From Argopecten irradians (lineage: Eukaryota > Mollusca > Bivalvia > Pectinida > Pectinidae): DNA of 64,000 nt. How positions within the stretch are numbered: position 1 is the stretch's first letter; each line of letters starts with the position of its first letter. The notes beneath the pieces are model-generated. The model saw nothing but the letters and a program-made list of their open reading frames with translations, did not search any database and was not told where the DNA came from. Made by a program: the position numbers and the translations under genes. The stretch covers positions 33,597,604 through 33,661,603 of the forward strand of contig NC_091138.1 of the NCBI RefSeq assembly GCF_041381155.1. Direction: 5' to 3'. Shown here piece after piece: positions 13,343-26,300 of the stretch.

Positions 13343-15345
13343 ACACATACCAGAACACTTATCATTTACTGAATGGGTGCCCTATGTCCAGTGTATCGTA
13401 CTTCATATAAACACTTATACGTTTGATTCCTTTTTTCTACAAAAGATGTGTATATCATGCCTATATAATTTCTATAATAAAAACAACAAATTAAGTTTAT
13501 ATCATTACCACTGTTGACATATTATGTTTTTTTTTACACTTTGATTTATATCAAGATCCCCATTAGCCGTTATCCTCTTTTTTTATACACAGTGTAAAAT
13601 TGTTTTGTTACTTTTGTGAGTTTTCTCACCGAATCATTTACTGAACGTCTTATAAGAAAATGTGATTACACTTGTATCATATCACCAAACTGGGACCCGA
13701 AATACTGGACCATACCTTGACCTTTGACCTTCCTGCTGGCCAGTGTCAGTTCTGATGTGTGTGAACTCCGACAGCGTGGCGTTATAAGGTTCGACCAGGC
13801 TTGGCGGTGTGTTGCTTCCAACAAAGATTGACATGTCATTTCTGGCATAGGGTCATTGTGTCATTACCTGACCAAGCTTGGGTGTTGTGTTGCTTCCAAA
13901 AAAATGTTCTATTTCTGTCAAAGCTGTGGATATGTTGGAAGATAAAAGTGCTGAAAAAGTTTTGTCTGTGGTGGTCACAACGTTCTGTGCATGCCCATTT
14001 TGCCAGTACATTATGTTGGTAATGCTTTCTTACCCGTTGCTATTATAAACAAATATTTAATGTTATATTTCTTTTACAATGGTTATTATTGTACTATGTG
14101 CTCTAAATTAAACTGTGCTATTCTTATTGTCTCGTATGCTTAGCTTTTATAGAGAACTGAACGAGAGCGTGCGAGAGTAAAAAAAATCATTTGTTGAAGG
14201 GTGGACTGTTGACTAGGTCATAAATATCTGTAAATATTTGGATGAAAATATTGATATAAAATTTGACAATTTATCAAATGATGGTATTGGTTAATCATTA
14301 ACCAAGAAAGTATGAAAATAGAGATTGTATCAATTTTATATTTGTTTTTTGTAAAGACTGTGGTCACTGTAGTGTGTGCACGAGAAAAACGGTGATTATG
14401 CATGTAAATATCCATGTTGTCCAACACACCGTCGTCAACATAGCCCATTCCACCAACATCTTTTCACCATCGTTCACTGTCATGTCACTGGCATCTAGAA
14501 AAAAATCTACCCTTTCATTATAAGCTATTTAATTCAGAAGTAGATAAAATAAAAAATCTCTGCCTTGTGTATTTGTATTCACAGGCAGATCTGTTATCAT
14601 ATTGTTCCAATAAACTTAAGTAACTCACACATAGAAAAGTAACAATTAGTGGTAACAATGATTAATTCCATGATGGATTCTGTGATTGATAGGAGTCAAT
14701 AAAGGGCCTTACAATTATAGTTTGTAGTAGATATCGAGCAGAACTTGTGTACCGAGTTGTAGGGGTGACTATACCCGTGTAGATTAGAACTTTATACATG
14801 TACGTTGGATTAAGATCTCACCTGGTGGTCAATGTTAGTGTCTGTACAGCAGAATCTATATTGTTGTAATGTTTGGTTCTAGATCTATACGACCCGAAAT
14901 AGTTTCAGTTTTAGACCAAGACTACCCGAGACTGCTTCAGTTTTAGACCTAGACTACCCGAGACTGTTTCAGTTTTAGACCTAGACTACCCAAGACTGCC
15001 AGAAGTTTCCGTATTAGATCTAGACTACACAGACTGTCAGAAGTTTCATATTATACTGTTGAAGTGTAAACAATGCTGAATTGTTTGTGTCCCCCAAATG
15101 ACAAGAAATAATAATAAGAAAAACATGTTAAAACATGGTGATATGCAATAAATTTTTGTGTGGGAACAAATGGTATATTTTCTGGAGGATTTAACCTATG
15201 TGATCTACATGTATATGTACTGGATGATAAGTGTATACCATATTGCTGCTTATAGCTAGCTAAATATTAAGATATATTATTATTATTAACGGTGATAGCT
15301 TTTTGCTAAATGGACATCTTGAATAAATAAAACTAATAACATTAT
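13343..15345 (+). other. Probable myosin 3' UTR with several poly(A) signals
   Basis: AATAAA hexamers follow the stop at 13476, 14609 and 15322. The last (gaataaataaaact) is followed by a GT-rich stretch (tggattgtttgtgtgcg), so it is the best cleavage-site candidate. No coding potential was seen. A 32-bp repeat (next entry) lies in it. Confidence 0.5.
14902..15045 (+). repeat. 32-bp tandem repeat, 3 good units plus decayed ones
   Basis: The unit contains ttcagttttagacctagact and acccgagact, repeated directly three times and then degenerating. Confidence 0.85.
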
Positions 15346-16805
15346 TGGATTGTTTGTGTGCGTTCTTTAACAAAATACATCTCGGATATACTAAAGATGA
15401 CACTAGTACCTGTGTAGAGGTCTTTAGAGATATAATATTACAGTTAACATCAAAACTGTATGGATCATGTTTAAGCTTCCATTTGCAGCACTTTTACCAG
15501 AAAAAATAAAGGTAACTTCTTTTTCTTCTTTAGAATGACATAATAGGTACACAAACACCAATTTTCTTCCTTTATCAATTCCATAATTTCAAAACGATGA
15601 AGAGATTCCTTGGCAAAACCTGAAGGACGCTGTGTATTAATTACACTACTGTAACATCACAGTGATTCCGTAACTTGATGGAGATATTTAAGATATTGAC
15701 ACCATGGTGGTGCTGACTGGCCTTCACTCTTCTTCATGGCTATTCTGCTACTCATACAGCCGAACGAATCTGGACATCTTATCATTCAGAGTGTTCATTG
15801 TCGCACATAATGGTAAAGAACGTAAACAATCTTACAGTTGATGTAAAAAAAAGAACCAGAGAGTTGGAGGTTAATAACTGATGATTATGATGTATGTGCC
15901 GATAGCTGTCGTGAGGATGCATGATTGTTGATACTGAAGATTTTGAATTGGAAATTACTTTGAAAAACAAAACCTTAATTAACCCGTCTTTCAAAACAAA
16001 CTAAAAAGACAGGCAGACAACTTGGTCACGTGACAAAATTTTTAATCGATTAAAACGCATTTAAACACGACCGTATTCGAATTTTCTTCCTAATGTCTCC
16101 ATCGGCACCACCTCATTTTTGAACTTGTGAGAAAGACTTCAGTGTTCTGTCCCCTGGCCGAAACATTATAGCCAGTAGTTTCTGCTCTTCTTAAGCGTTC
16201 TGCTAAAGCGTAAGAGTTCCTCTTATTACGAGGAGACGTAACACGATTAAACCCCAGCCTCCAAAAATACACTCCCGTGTATACACACCATTTTCCTGTT
16301 TATACTAGAATGAATATTCAAACCCGGCCAATACTAGACCAGAAACATATACATATATAATCATGTTTCTTGACTATACCTTTCGACCCGGTATAAAGAT
16401 AATGTCATTACCTTCTAAAAGTCTTTTGAGCTACAAAATTCAGCTAGCAGGTAGTTAATACCGATAACCTTTATACACAAAATATATGAGAACTAATAAT
16501 TTTACCTGAATCGCAAATAATGTAATTGAAATTTGGAAATATATCAATTTGAAATCATTTACAGCAGTGAACAAATTTATTGCACCAACTAAAAGTTATA
16601 TGCCGATCGCCAAAATGTCATTGTTCAGGGTGTATGATTCCCCATGTCGAAATGCCTTTACAGCATACATTAGCGTTATAAAGTTATATTTTATTGTTGT
16701 AATCCAACTGCATTAAAATAGCTACAACATGTAGTAATAACCTATCTACAACTGTTTTTGCAACATTCGGAAATCGTGAATTGCTACAATTCTACACGTA
16801 TAGAC

Positions 16806-16871
16806 CATCCTCGATACTCCATGGGTTCTTAGAGATCGTTAGTGAACGGAACCCCTGGAGTATCGAGGATG
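16806..16871. repeat. 66-bp fold-back repeat
   Basis: Arms of about 23 bp: catcctcgatactccatggg at the left and its complement cctggagtatcgaggatg at the right, with a ~20-bp loop. It resembles a minimal MITE. Confidence 0.8.
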
Positions 16872-17103
16872 CATATAGTACTTGTAATAATCCAACTTTA
16901 TACTGATAAAATTTTCAATAGGAAAGTAACTTTGCTCTCAGAATACCAGGGAATCATTAATACGCATTCATAATTTCCTGCGGAGAGGGTATCTCGTCAT
17001 CTGGGTTCAGCACTCAGCAAGGAAAACATGGATTCAATCCTGGATACGCTCATGGACATATATTCCAAACAAAAAAAAAAACAGTAGAGGTATGACGAAG
17101 CAT

Positions 17104-17203
17104 AGGTATTTAGCACGCTAGTAAGTCAAGGACCCACTATAGACTAATATATCTATATATTAGTCTATAGTGGGTCTTTGACTTACCAGCGTGCTAAATA
17201 CCT
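17104..17203. repeat. 100-bp near-perfect palindrome (MITE-like)
   Basis: Two 50-bp arms (starting aggtatttagcacgct, ending agcgtgctaaatacct) meet at about 17153 with only two mismatches outside the centre and essentially no loop. It lies about 170 bp upstream of the DECR2 start codon. Such cruciform-capable repeats are usually fold-back MITEs. Confidence 0.85.
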
Positions 17204-17374
17204 AAGGACGAAGCAGTTCCATTTGGAAATGCGCGGGAAATAAGTGGGCGTTTACCCTCAGTCCTGAACCGGAAGCACGTGTTTGGATCACTTCCGTGTA
17301 AATAGTCGTCCAACTGACACAGTCCATAGTCTGCTTCTACCTTTTACCGGTCCAGACCTTCAGATACAGTAGCC
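17204..17374 (+). promoter_or_regulatory. DECR2 promoter/5' UTR, TATA-less with ETS and E-box motifs
   Basis: The stretch before the start codon has no TATA box. It holds ccggaag (17269-17275), the opposite-orientation cttccg (17291-17296) and cacgtg (17276-17281). This fits a housekeeping promoter with ETS-type and E-box sites. Motif function is inferred. Confidence 0.4.
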
Positions 17375-20300
17375 ATGTCTCAGAAACCGTCCTACGTCGA
17401 GGAATGCATCAAAGATTACAAGTACATCTTTAGGCCTGATTTACTCAAGTAAGTATGTTCAATGCTACATACATGTAGTACTAAATTTTGTTCTAATCTA
17501 ACCAGTTTTTAAAAGGCACTGAAATAGTGCCTATCGGTTGATCTGTTGACCGACTAGGTGTCAGGGGTCATCTTGTCAGTGAACAAAAGAAAGAAATGGA
17601 AATAAAAACATTTAGTGTTGTCAATAGTTGCATGGCATGCAGCAAAATGAAGCCATTATTTTTAGGTCAAGAAATGGGACGTTCTAGATAATGACTGGTT
17701 CATAGTCAAAATGAAAAATAACATTTAGTGTTGTCAAATGTTGCATGGCATGCAACAAAATTAAGCCATTCTTTTTAGGTCAAGAAATGGGACGTTCTAG
17801 ATAATGACTGGTTCATAGTCAAAAATGATTGCTTGCATGTCCCAGATACTGACCATTTCAGTTACATGTATTTACTAGTAAAGGTCTTATCTATGCAGCT
17901 CTGTGATGCTAATCAAATACATCTAGCCTTTGTATATGACAAACTCTAATGCTTCATATTTCTAATTATATTATCACTGACTTTGCTTTCAATTTAACAT
18001 GCTATACAAGAGGTCCAAAGGGCCTGTACCACCTGATTAACTGGGTAAATAATATAATACAAAACACTCCTATATCAGGTAAATCGGTATATTCACAAGT
18101 TCCAAAAACAAGCAGTTATAGATAAGTATCTTATTCAGGAAATATTTTGAATGAATCATGTGACCCCACAGGGATGGAACCAATCCAATGAAATCAGTCC
18201 AATGTATGAAAATAGCTAATTGACCTATTTTGGTCCTGCTGCTCAGGTCCACAAAGGGTCTTATATAGAGAGTAACTTACATAAAATAAGCCTAATTGAT
18301 CATTTTGTTTCCTCCCTTCTCTCCATCATGCTTCCTGAGTGTCAGCCTAACTATTGGTAAAATTTTGAAAACAGTAAAATTGACCCCTTTTGACCCTGTT
18401 CCCTGAATTGGCTCTGAGGGTTTTTAGCGTTAACAATTTTGAGCTAATGAAACAGACATATATGTCTGCTCAATTTTTCAAATGTCTCTATTATCAAAGA
18501 GACATTGAAATATTAAGGTGATTTGTTTTTTTTTCTTACTATAATTTGCCCAATAAGCACCCAAGGCATTTAAAAAATTGAGGATGTGTGCTAAATAGGA
18601 CCAGATTAAGACCTCTTTAAAAAGATTTTTTTACAAAAGTCAGACACAAAGAAACACAGCATAAGAAACTGTATGTTATTCCTATTTTTAATTTGCATTT
18701 AATAAATAATTCTAACACCCCCCCCCCCTGATAGCAATCCTACGCTTATAAAGTTAGCTAGGGGGTTGGGGTATGAGGGGGTATGGGCACTCATAGGGAC
18801 AAGAACACTTAATGGGTAAAATACATTGTACAGAATAGTTTAAATAAAATTTTGTTTGCTACTGCATGGTGCATGAAATACATGTATTAGGTAGGTCAAA
18901 GACAAATTATACTTAGCAAAATGTAGGAACCTGAGAATAATGTAAACCTTGTAGTGTAGTCCAATGGTCTTCTTTCTGGTGTTAAGGTTAGAAGAAATTC
19001 AGACTGTACTTTCCTAAGCTCTCCCGAAACATTCTACATACATGTAGTTGTTGTGTTTTTGTAAATGTTAAAGCAGATTTCTGTTCCATGTTTACCTTTT
19101 ATAAATTAATGCAGTATTTGTTTTGTTTTAGGGGGAAAGTTGCCTTCATCACAGGAGGAGGGACAGGAATATGCTTCACTATTGCTGAGGTTTTTATGAG
19201 GTAAGCTGAATTTTTTGCTCATTTAGAAAATTTTATGCAACTCTTAATTGAATACTTCACATCTGTTGTCTAACTTGTTTTTGTAAAAGTGGTTGGTTCA
19301 GTGCTCAGCGGCGGCCGAGATAGTAGATCAATACGACTGTTTGAGATATTGGTTTTTGTGACATCATACAGTTCCTCCAAAAATACAATATAAGACCAAA
19401 AAAATAATATGTCTGTTTAGGGTTACCCGACCGACCCTTATTTTTTACCCCCGTCTTTTAATTTTTTTTCCACTTTTCTATGAACGAAAAAAATTAAAAG
19501 TCGGGATTTCGATCTCAGACTCCGGTTCTGGCCATTATAAAGAGTGAAAGACACTAAAAAAAATTCTCCAGACTTACCGACCCCTATTTTTTTAGCCCAC
19601 CGTCATCAGATGGTGGGCTATTTATTAATTACATCGCCATTCATCCGTGGTCCGGGGTCTGTGGTCCTTCTGTCGTCCGTTAACAACTTTTGTTACCACT
19701 ATTTCTCAGAAACTGGCCCCTAGTTGTGCATATTGAATTTTTAGGACTGATCCGTCAACAAGGTGGCTGCCAGGCGGCCATCTTGGATTTTGATAGTTAA
19801 AGTTTGTTACTGCTGTTTCTCAGAAAGTACTGAAGGGATCTTTCTCAAATTTCATATTTAGGTTCCCCTTGGGCCCGTGTTGTGCATACTGCATTTTGGG
19901 ACCAATTGGTCAACAAGATGGCCAATCAGCTGCCATCTTGAATTTTGATAGTTATCGCTATTTGTCAGAAATTACTTAAGGGATATCTCTCATATTCGAT
20001 GCATAGGTTCCCCTTGAGATTTAGTTGTGCATAGTACCTTTGGGACTAATCGGTCAACAAGATGGCCAACCGGCGGCCATCTTGGATTTCACAGCTGTTT
20101 CTCAGAAAGTAATGAAGCGATCTGTCTTAAATTTCATATGTTTGGAAAAGTTTGAAAAACAGGGAAAAGATATCTCTTTCCATTGTCAGACATAGATCAT
20201 TCTTTGATGGGCGCCAAGATCCCTCTGGGATCTCTTGTTTGCCAATGTAACCCTAAACAGACATATATTTTTTTTTGACCTAATCATAAGAAGGTGGAAT

Positions 20301-23300
20301 AATCATCCTCAAACCATGTCATTTTACTATCTCAAATCACTCATATATCACTCATTTTGGTTGATTATCCATCTAACGGGTAGATTTGAAAGTGTGGTAC
20401 CCTACTTTGGGCTGCTTCTTACTGCTCCTGTCACATCAGAATTATTTTTTGATAGAATGATTACATAATCAATTATTATCATGACATATTCATAATAGTA
20501 ATTTGAAAAAGAAAATACCACTTGTTAAATGTGGACTAACATTTAGCATATCTCCTGTTTCAGACACCAGTGTGATACCGTGATATGTAGTCGTAAGATT
20601 GACAAACTGAAGGAATCGGCCGAGACATTGTCCCGGGCCACAGGTCGGAAATGTATCCCTGTACAGATGGATGTTAGAAAGGTGGGTATTAAGACATTGT
20701 TTCATTATTTTGTTTTCCACTGTTCTGTTTTCTGGCCAAAAATTGTCCATTATTTACCATGTGTAAGTGGTTTTCCTTCATGAACTCTGAAATTTGTCTT
20801 TACCAAGTCTGTCACATGTACAGTCAAGCATAGCTGATAAAACACAAAAATCCAAACAAATTAGGTGTGTTATATTTTTGGATTTTTTTCCTTACAGCCC
20901 GAAACCATCATAAAAGCTGCTGACATGGCCCTTTCAGAGTTTGGCAGAATAGACTACCTAATTAATGGTATGTACATGTTTTCAATAAAGTGTTGTGGAC
21001 TGGGTAGATTTTTAGCCCAGCATTATCAGATGGTAGGCTATTCAAATGGCCTTTCGTATGTGGTCCGTCTGTTAACTATTCTTGTTACTGCTATTTCTCA
21101 GAAAGTACTGAAGGTATCTGTCTGAATTTCACACTCAGGTACCCCTAAGGCCCTAGTTGTGCAAATTGCATTTTCGTACTGATCGATGAATAAGATGGCC
21201 GTCAGGACGCCATCTTGTATTTTGATAATTGAAGTTTGTTACCGCTATTTCTCAGAAAGTGCTGAAGGACTTTGTCTCAAATTTCATTTGTAATATGTTG
21301 TAATAGTTTGAAAAGCAAAGAAAAGATCCCTCTTTCCATTGTCAGATGTAGATCATTCTTTGGTGGTAGCCAAGATCCCTCTGGGGATCTCTTGTTAATG
21401 GCTATAAGTTTCTTGTATGTCTTCTTGTAAGGACAATGACTGAGAAAGGAGGGAGGAGTGTAGCGGAACTGGGCCGATCATCAGTGACAAGGTAGCTCAA
21501 TTGGTAGAACATCCATCTAGTATTCATGATCAGGAGCCCTAGTCTGGCCGCTACATTTTCTTTCCTGTTACAATTAACCCTTGTTTTAAGCATTGGGAAT
21601 ATGCTTAGGGAAAATATGCAAGTTGTTGTGTTTTTGGGGACAAAGACCTGGAGAAGAGAGGAACCCCAGTTTAGCTGCTACATTTTGTCCTCTTCTCTCC
21701 TCTTTCCTCTAGAACTGCAGAATAATTTGGACTAGCATCAGTTGTTGTGGAATGTTATACTGTAAACCTGGTAGCCATTTTATTTTACAAGTAAAGAAAA
21801 TTTGGTCATAAAACAAAAGATTTAAATTTCAGTGATGTAAAACAAATTGCAATATACGTGTATCTATAAATATATTTATGATTGAACCAATCCATTACAG
21901 TTAAAACTGCCTTACACGACCACCTCTGCATAAAGACCACCTGCTTGATAAGACCACTTTTTTTAGTTCTTAATGGTCAATTTCAACACCATTTTCCCTA
22001 TCTGTAAAGACAACTTAGCTATAAAGACCATTTTTGCTGGGTCCCTTGGGTGGTCTTTATTGACAGGTTTGACTGTTGGTTGTCATTGCTGATATAAACA
22101 ATATTATTTCAGGTGCTGCTGGAAACTTCCTATCTCCTATATCTGGCCTATCATTTAATGCTTTCAAAACTGTGATGGAAATTGATGCTCACGGCACATT
22201 TTATGTCAGTAAGGTCATCTACGAGAAGTACATGAAGGTAATTATTGACATTTATTTGTATTTTTCATTTTGACTGAAAAGAATGCTAATGATTTTAAGA
22301 GGATAATCAAAATAACATTCATTTCATATTAAATGAAATTAAAAAAATGTGTGGAAATGTTTTTGTGGTTGCTATGAAACCATAAAATATATAAATACAA
22401 GGAAATGTATGTTTTCATATTACTGTATCGATTGTAAACCACAGAAATTTCTGTCCACGGTACAATGGAAGTAACCATGTGCTTTCATGCATCCTAAATC
22501 ATTATACATGCACTCTTTATGATATAGAAATATCCTATTCATTAGGTCATTATTCACAATACACATACATGTACTAAGCTTGATTCTTTTTATTGTTATC
22601 ATATTTTCTGTAGAATCATGGTGGAGTAATAGTGAACATCACCGCAACACTACAATTACGTGGTCAGGTACTTCAGGTCCACGCTGGCTCAGCTAAGGCA
22701 GCTATAGGTAAGTAACTAATGGTCAGGTACTTCAGGCCCACGCTGGCTCAGCTAAGGCAGCTATAGGTAAGTAACTAATGGTCAGGTACTCAAGGCCTAC
22801 GCTGGCTCAGCTAAGGCAGCTATAGGTAAGCTAAAGGCAGCTATAGGTAAGTAATTAATGGTCAGGTACTCAAGGCCTACGCTGGCTCAGCTAAGGCAGC
22901 TATAGGTAAGTAACTAATGGTCAGGTACTCAAGGCCTACGCTGGCTCAGCTAAGGCAGCTATAGGTTAGTAACTAATGGTCAGGTACTCCAGGCTCACGC
23001 TGGCTCAGCTAAGACAGCTATAGGTAAGTAACTAATGGTCAGGTACTCAAGGCCTACGCTGGCTCAGCTAAGGCAGCTATAGGTAAGTAACTAATGGTCA
23101 GGTACTCAAGGCCTACGCTGGCTCAGCTAAGGCAGCTATAGGTAAGTAACTAATGGTCAGGTACTCCAGGCTCACGCTGGCTCAGCTAAGACAGCTATAG
23201 GTAAGTAACTAATGGTCAGGTACTCCAGGCTCATGCTGGCTCAGCTAAGGCAGCTATAGGTAAGTAACTAATTGTCAGGTACTCAAGGCCCACACTGGCT

Positions 23301-26300
23301 CAGCTAAGGCAGCTATAGGTAAGTAACTAATTGTCAGGTACTCAAGGCCCACACTGACTCAGCTAAGGCAGCTATAGGTAAGTAACTAATGGTCAGGTAC
23401 TCCAAGCCCAAACTGGCTCAGCTAAGGCAGCTATAGGAAAGTAACTAATTGTCAGGTACTCAAGGCCCAAACTGGCTCAGCTAAGGCAGCTATAGGTAAG
23501 TAACTAATGGTCAGGTACTCCAGGTCCACGCTGGCTCAGCTAAGACAGCTATAGGTAAGTAACTAATGGTCAGGTACTCTAGGCCCACGCTGGCTCAGCT
23601 AAGGCAGTTATAGGTAAGTAACTAATGGTCAGGTACTCCAGGTCCAGCTGGCTCAGCTAAGGCAGCTATAGGTAAGTAATTAATGGTCAGGTACTCCAGG
23701 CACACGCTGGCTCAGCTATATAGGTAAGTAACTAATGGTCAGGTACTTCAGGTCCACGCTTGCTCAGCTAAGACAGCTATAGGTAAGTAACTTATGGTCA
23801 GGTACTCCAGGCTCATGCTGGCTCAGCTAAGGCAGCTATAGGAATGTAACTAATTGTCAGGTACTCAAGGCCCACACTGGCTCAGCTAAGGCAGCTGTAG
23901 GTAAGTAACTAATTGTCAGGTACTCAAGGCCCACGCTGGCTCAGCTAAGGCAGCTATAGGTAAGTAACTAATGGTCAGGTACTCCAAGCCCACACTGGCT
24001 CAGCTAAGGCAGCTATAGGTAAGTAACTAATGGTCAGGTACTTCAGGTCCACGCTGGCTCAGCTAAGGCAGCTATAGGTAAGTAACTAATGGTCAGGTAC
24101 TCCAGGCCCACACTGGCTCAGCTAAGGCAGCTATAGGTAAGTAACTAATGGTCAGGTACTCCAGGCTCACGCTGGCTCAGCTAAGGCAGCTATAGGTAAG
24201 TAACTGATTGTCAGGTACTCCAGGCCCACACTGGCTCAGCTAAGGCAGCTATAGGTAAGTAACTAATGGTCAGGTACTCCAGGCCCACACTGGCTCAGCT
24301 AAGGCAGCTATAGGTAAGTAACTAATGGTCAGGTACTCCAGGCCCACGCTGGCTCAGCTAAGGCAGCTATAGGTAAGTAACTAATTGTCAGGTACTCAAG
24401 GCCCACGCTGGCTCAGCTAAGGCAGCTATAGGTAAGTAACTAATGGTCAGGTACTCCAAGCCCAAACTGGCTCAGCTAAGGCAGCTATAGGTAAGTAACT
24501 AATGGTCAGGTACTCCAGGCCCACGCTGGCTCAGCTAAGGCAGCTATAGGTAAGTAACTAATGGTCAGGTACTTCAGGTCCACGCTGGCTCAGCTAAGGC
24601 AGCTACAGGTAAGTAACTAATGGTCAGGTACTCCAGGCCCACGCTGACTCAGCTAAGGCAGCTATAGGTAAGTAACTAATGGTCAGGTACTCCAGGCCCA
24701 CATTGGCTCAGCTAAGGCAGCTATAGGTAAGTAACTAATGGTCAGGTACTCCAGGCCCACGCTGGCTCATCTAAGCCAGCTGTAGGTAAGTAACTTATTG
24801 TCAGGTACTCAAGGCCCACTCTGGCTCAGCTAAGGCAGCTATAGGTAAGTAACTAATGGTCAGGTACTCCAAACCCACACTGGCTCAGCTAAGGCAGCTA
24901 TAGGTAAGTAACTAGTGGTGAGGTACTTCAGGTCCTCGCTGGCTCAGCTAAGGCAGCTATAGGTAAGTAACTAATGGTCAGGTACTCCAGGCCCACACTG
25001 GCTCAGCTAAGGCAGCTATAGGTAAGTAACTAATTGTCAGGTACTCCAGGCCCACGCTGGCTCAGCTAAGGCAGCTATAGGTAAGTAACTAATGGTCAGG
25101 TACTCCAGGCCCACACTGGCTCAGCTAAGGCAGCTATAGGTAAGTAACTAATTGTCAGGTACTCCAGGTCCACACTGGCTCAGCTAAGGCAGCTATAGGA
25201 AAGTAACTAATTGTCAGGTACTCAAGGCCCACACTGGCACAGCTAAGGCAGCTGTAGGTAAGTAACTAATTGTCAGGTACTCAAGGCCCACGCTGGCTCA
25301 GCTAAGGCAGCTATAGGTAAGTACCTAATGGTAAGGTACTCCAAGCCCACACTGGCTCAGCTAAGGCAGCTATAGGTAAGTAACTAATGGTCAGGTACTC
25401 CAGGCCCACACTGGCTCAGCTAAGGCAGCTATAGGTAAGTAACTAATGGTCAGGTACTCCAGGCCCACACTGGCTCAGCTAAGGCAGCTATAGGTAAGTA
25501 ACTAATTGTCAGGTACTCAAGGCCCACGCTGGCTCAGCTAAGGCAGCTATAGGTAAGTAACTGATTGTCAGGTACTTCAGGTCCACGCTGGCTCAGCTAA
25601 GGCAGCTATAGGCAAGTAACTAATGGTCAGGTACTCCAGGCCCACGCTGGCTCAGCTAAGGCAGCTATAGGTAAGTAACTAATGGTCAGGTACTCCAGGC
25701 ACACGCTGGCTCAGCTAAGGCAGCTATAGGTAAGTAACTAATGGTCCGGTACTCCAGGCACACGCTGGCTCAGGTAAGGCAACTATAGGAAAGTAACTAA
25801 TGGTCAGGTACTCCAGGTACACGCTGGCTCAGCTAAGGCAGCTATTGGTAAATAACTAATGGTCAGGTACTCCAGGCACACGCTGGCTCAGCTAAGGCAG
25901 CTATAGGTAAGTAAGTAATGGTCAGGTACTGCAGGCCCAGTCTGGCTCAGTTAAGGCAGCTGTAGTTATGTTACATCAAATGTATGAAAGAGAAGGAGAG
26001 GGTTGGGTTGGGGACTAGGGAAGGGTGAGAGTGGGCTGGGGAATAGAGTAAGGTGAGATTTGGGGTGGGGGAAAGGGTAAGACCGGATCAGCTATAGGTA
26101 GGTTACTTAAAATCAAGGAAAGAGAGGTAGAGGGTTTGATTGGGGACTAGGGCAGCTATGACAGCTTTAGGTAAGTAACCAAGGAAACGGAGAAAATACA
26201 GATGAGGTTAGATATGAATGGTACAGTAAAGGAAGGTGTTGGGTTAGGGGATCAGTAATGAATGGCTATAGGTAAGTAAACGATGGTTTAATGAATGTGG

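Larger units (their letters stand above)
15346..17203. other. Intergenic region between myosin and DECR2
   Basis: No convincing gene was found on either strand. It holds two fold-back elements (16806-16871 and 17104-17203), listed separately. The remainder is AT-rich unique-looking sequence. Confidence 0.6.

Noticed and set aside
22660..25970. CRISPR-like array
   Set aside because: Units are contiguous with no unique spacers and begin inside a coding exon, so this is a minisatellite in a eukaryotic gene.
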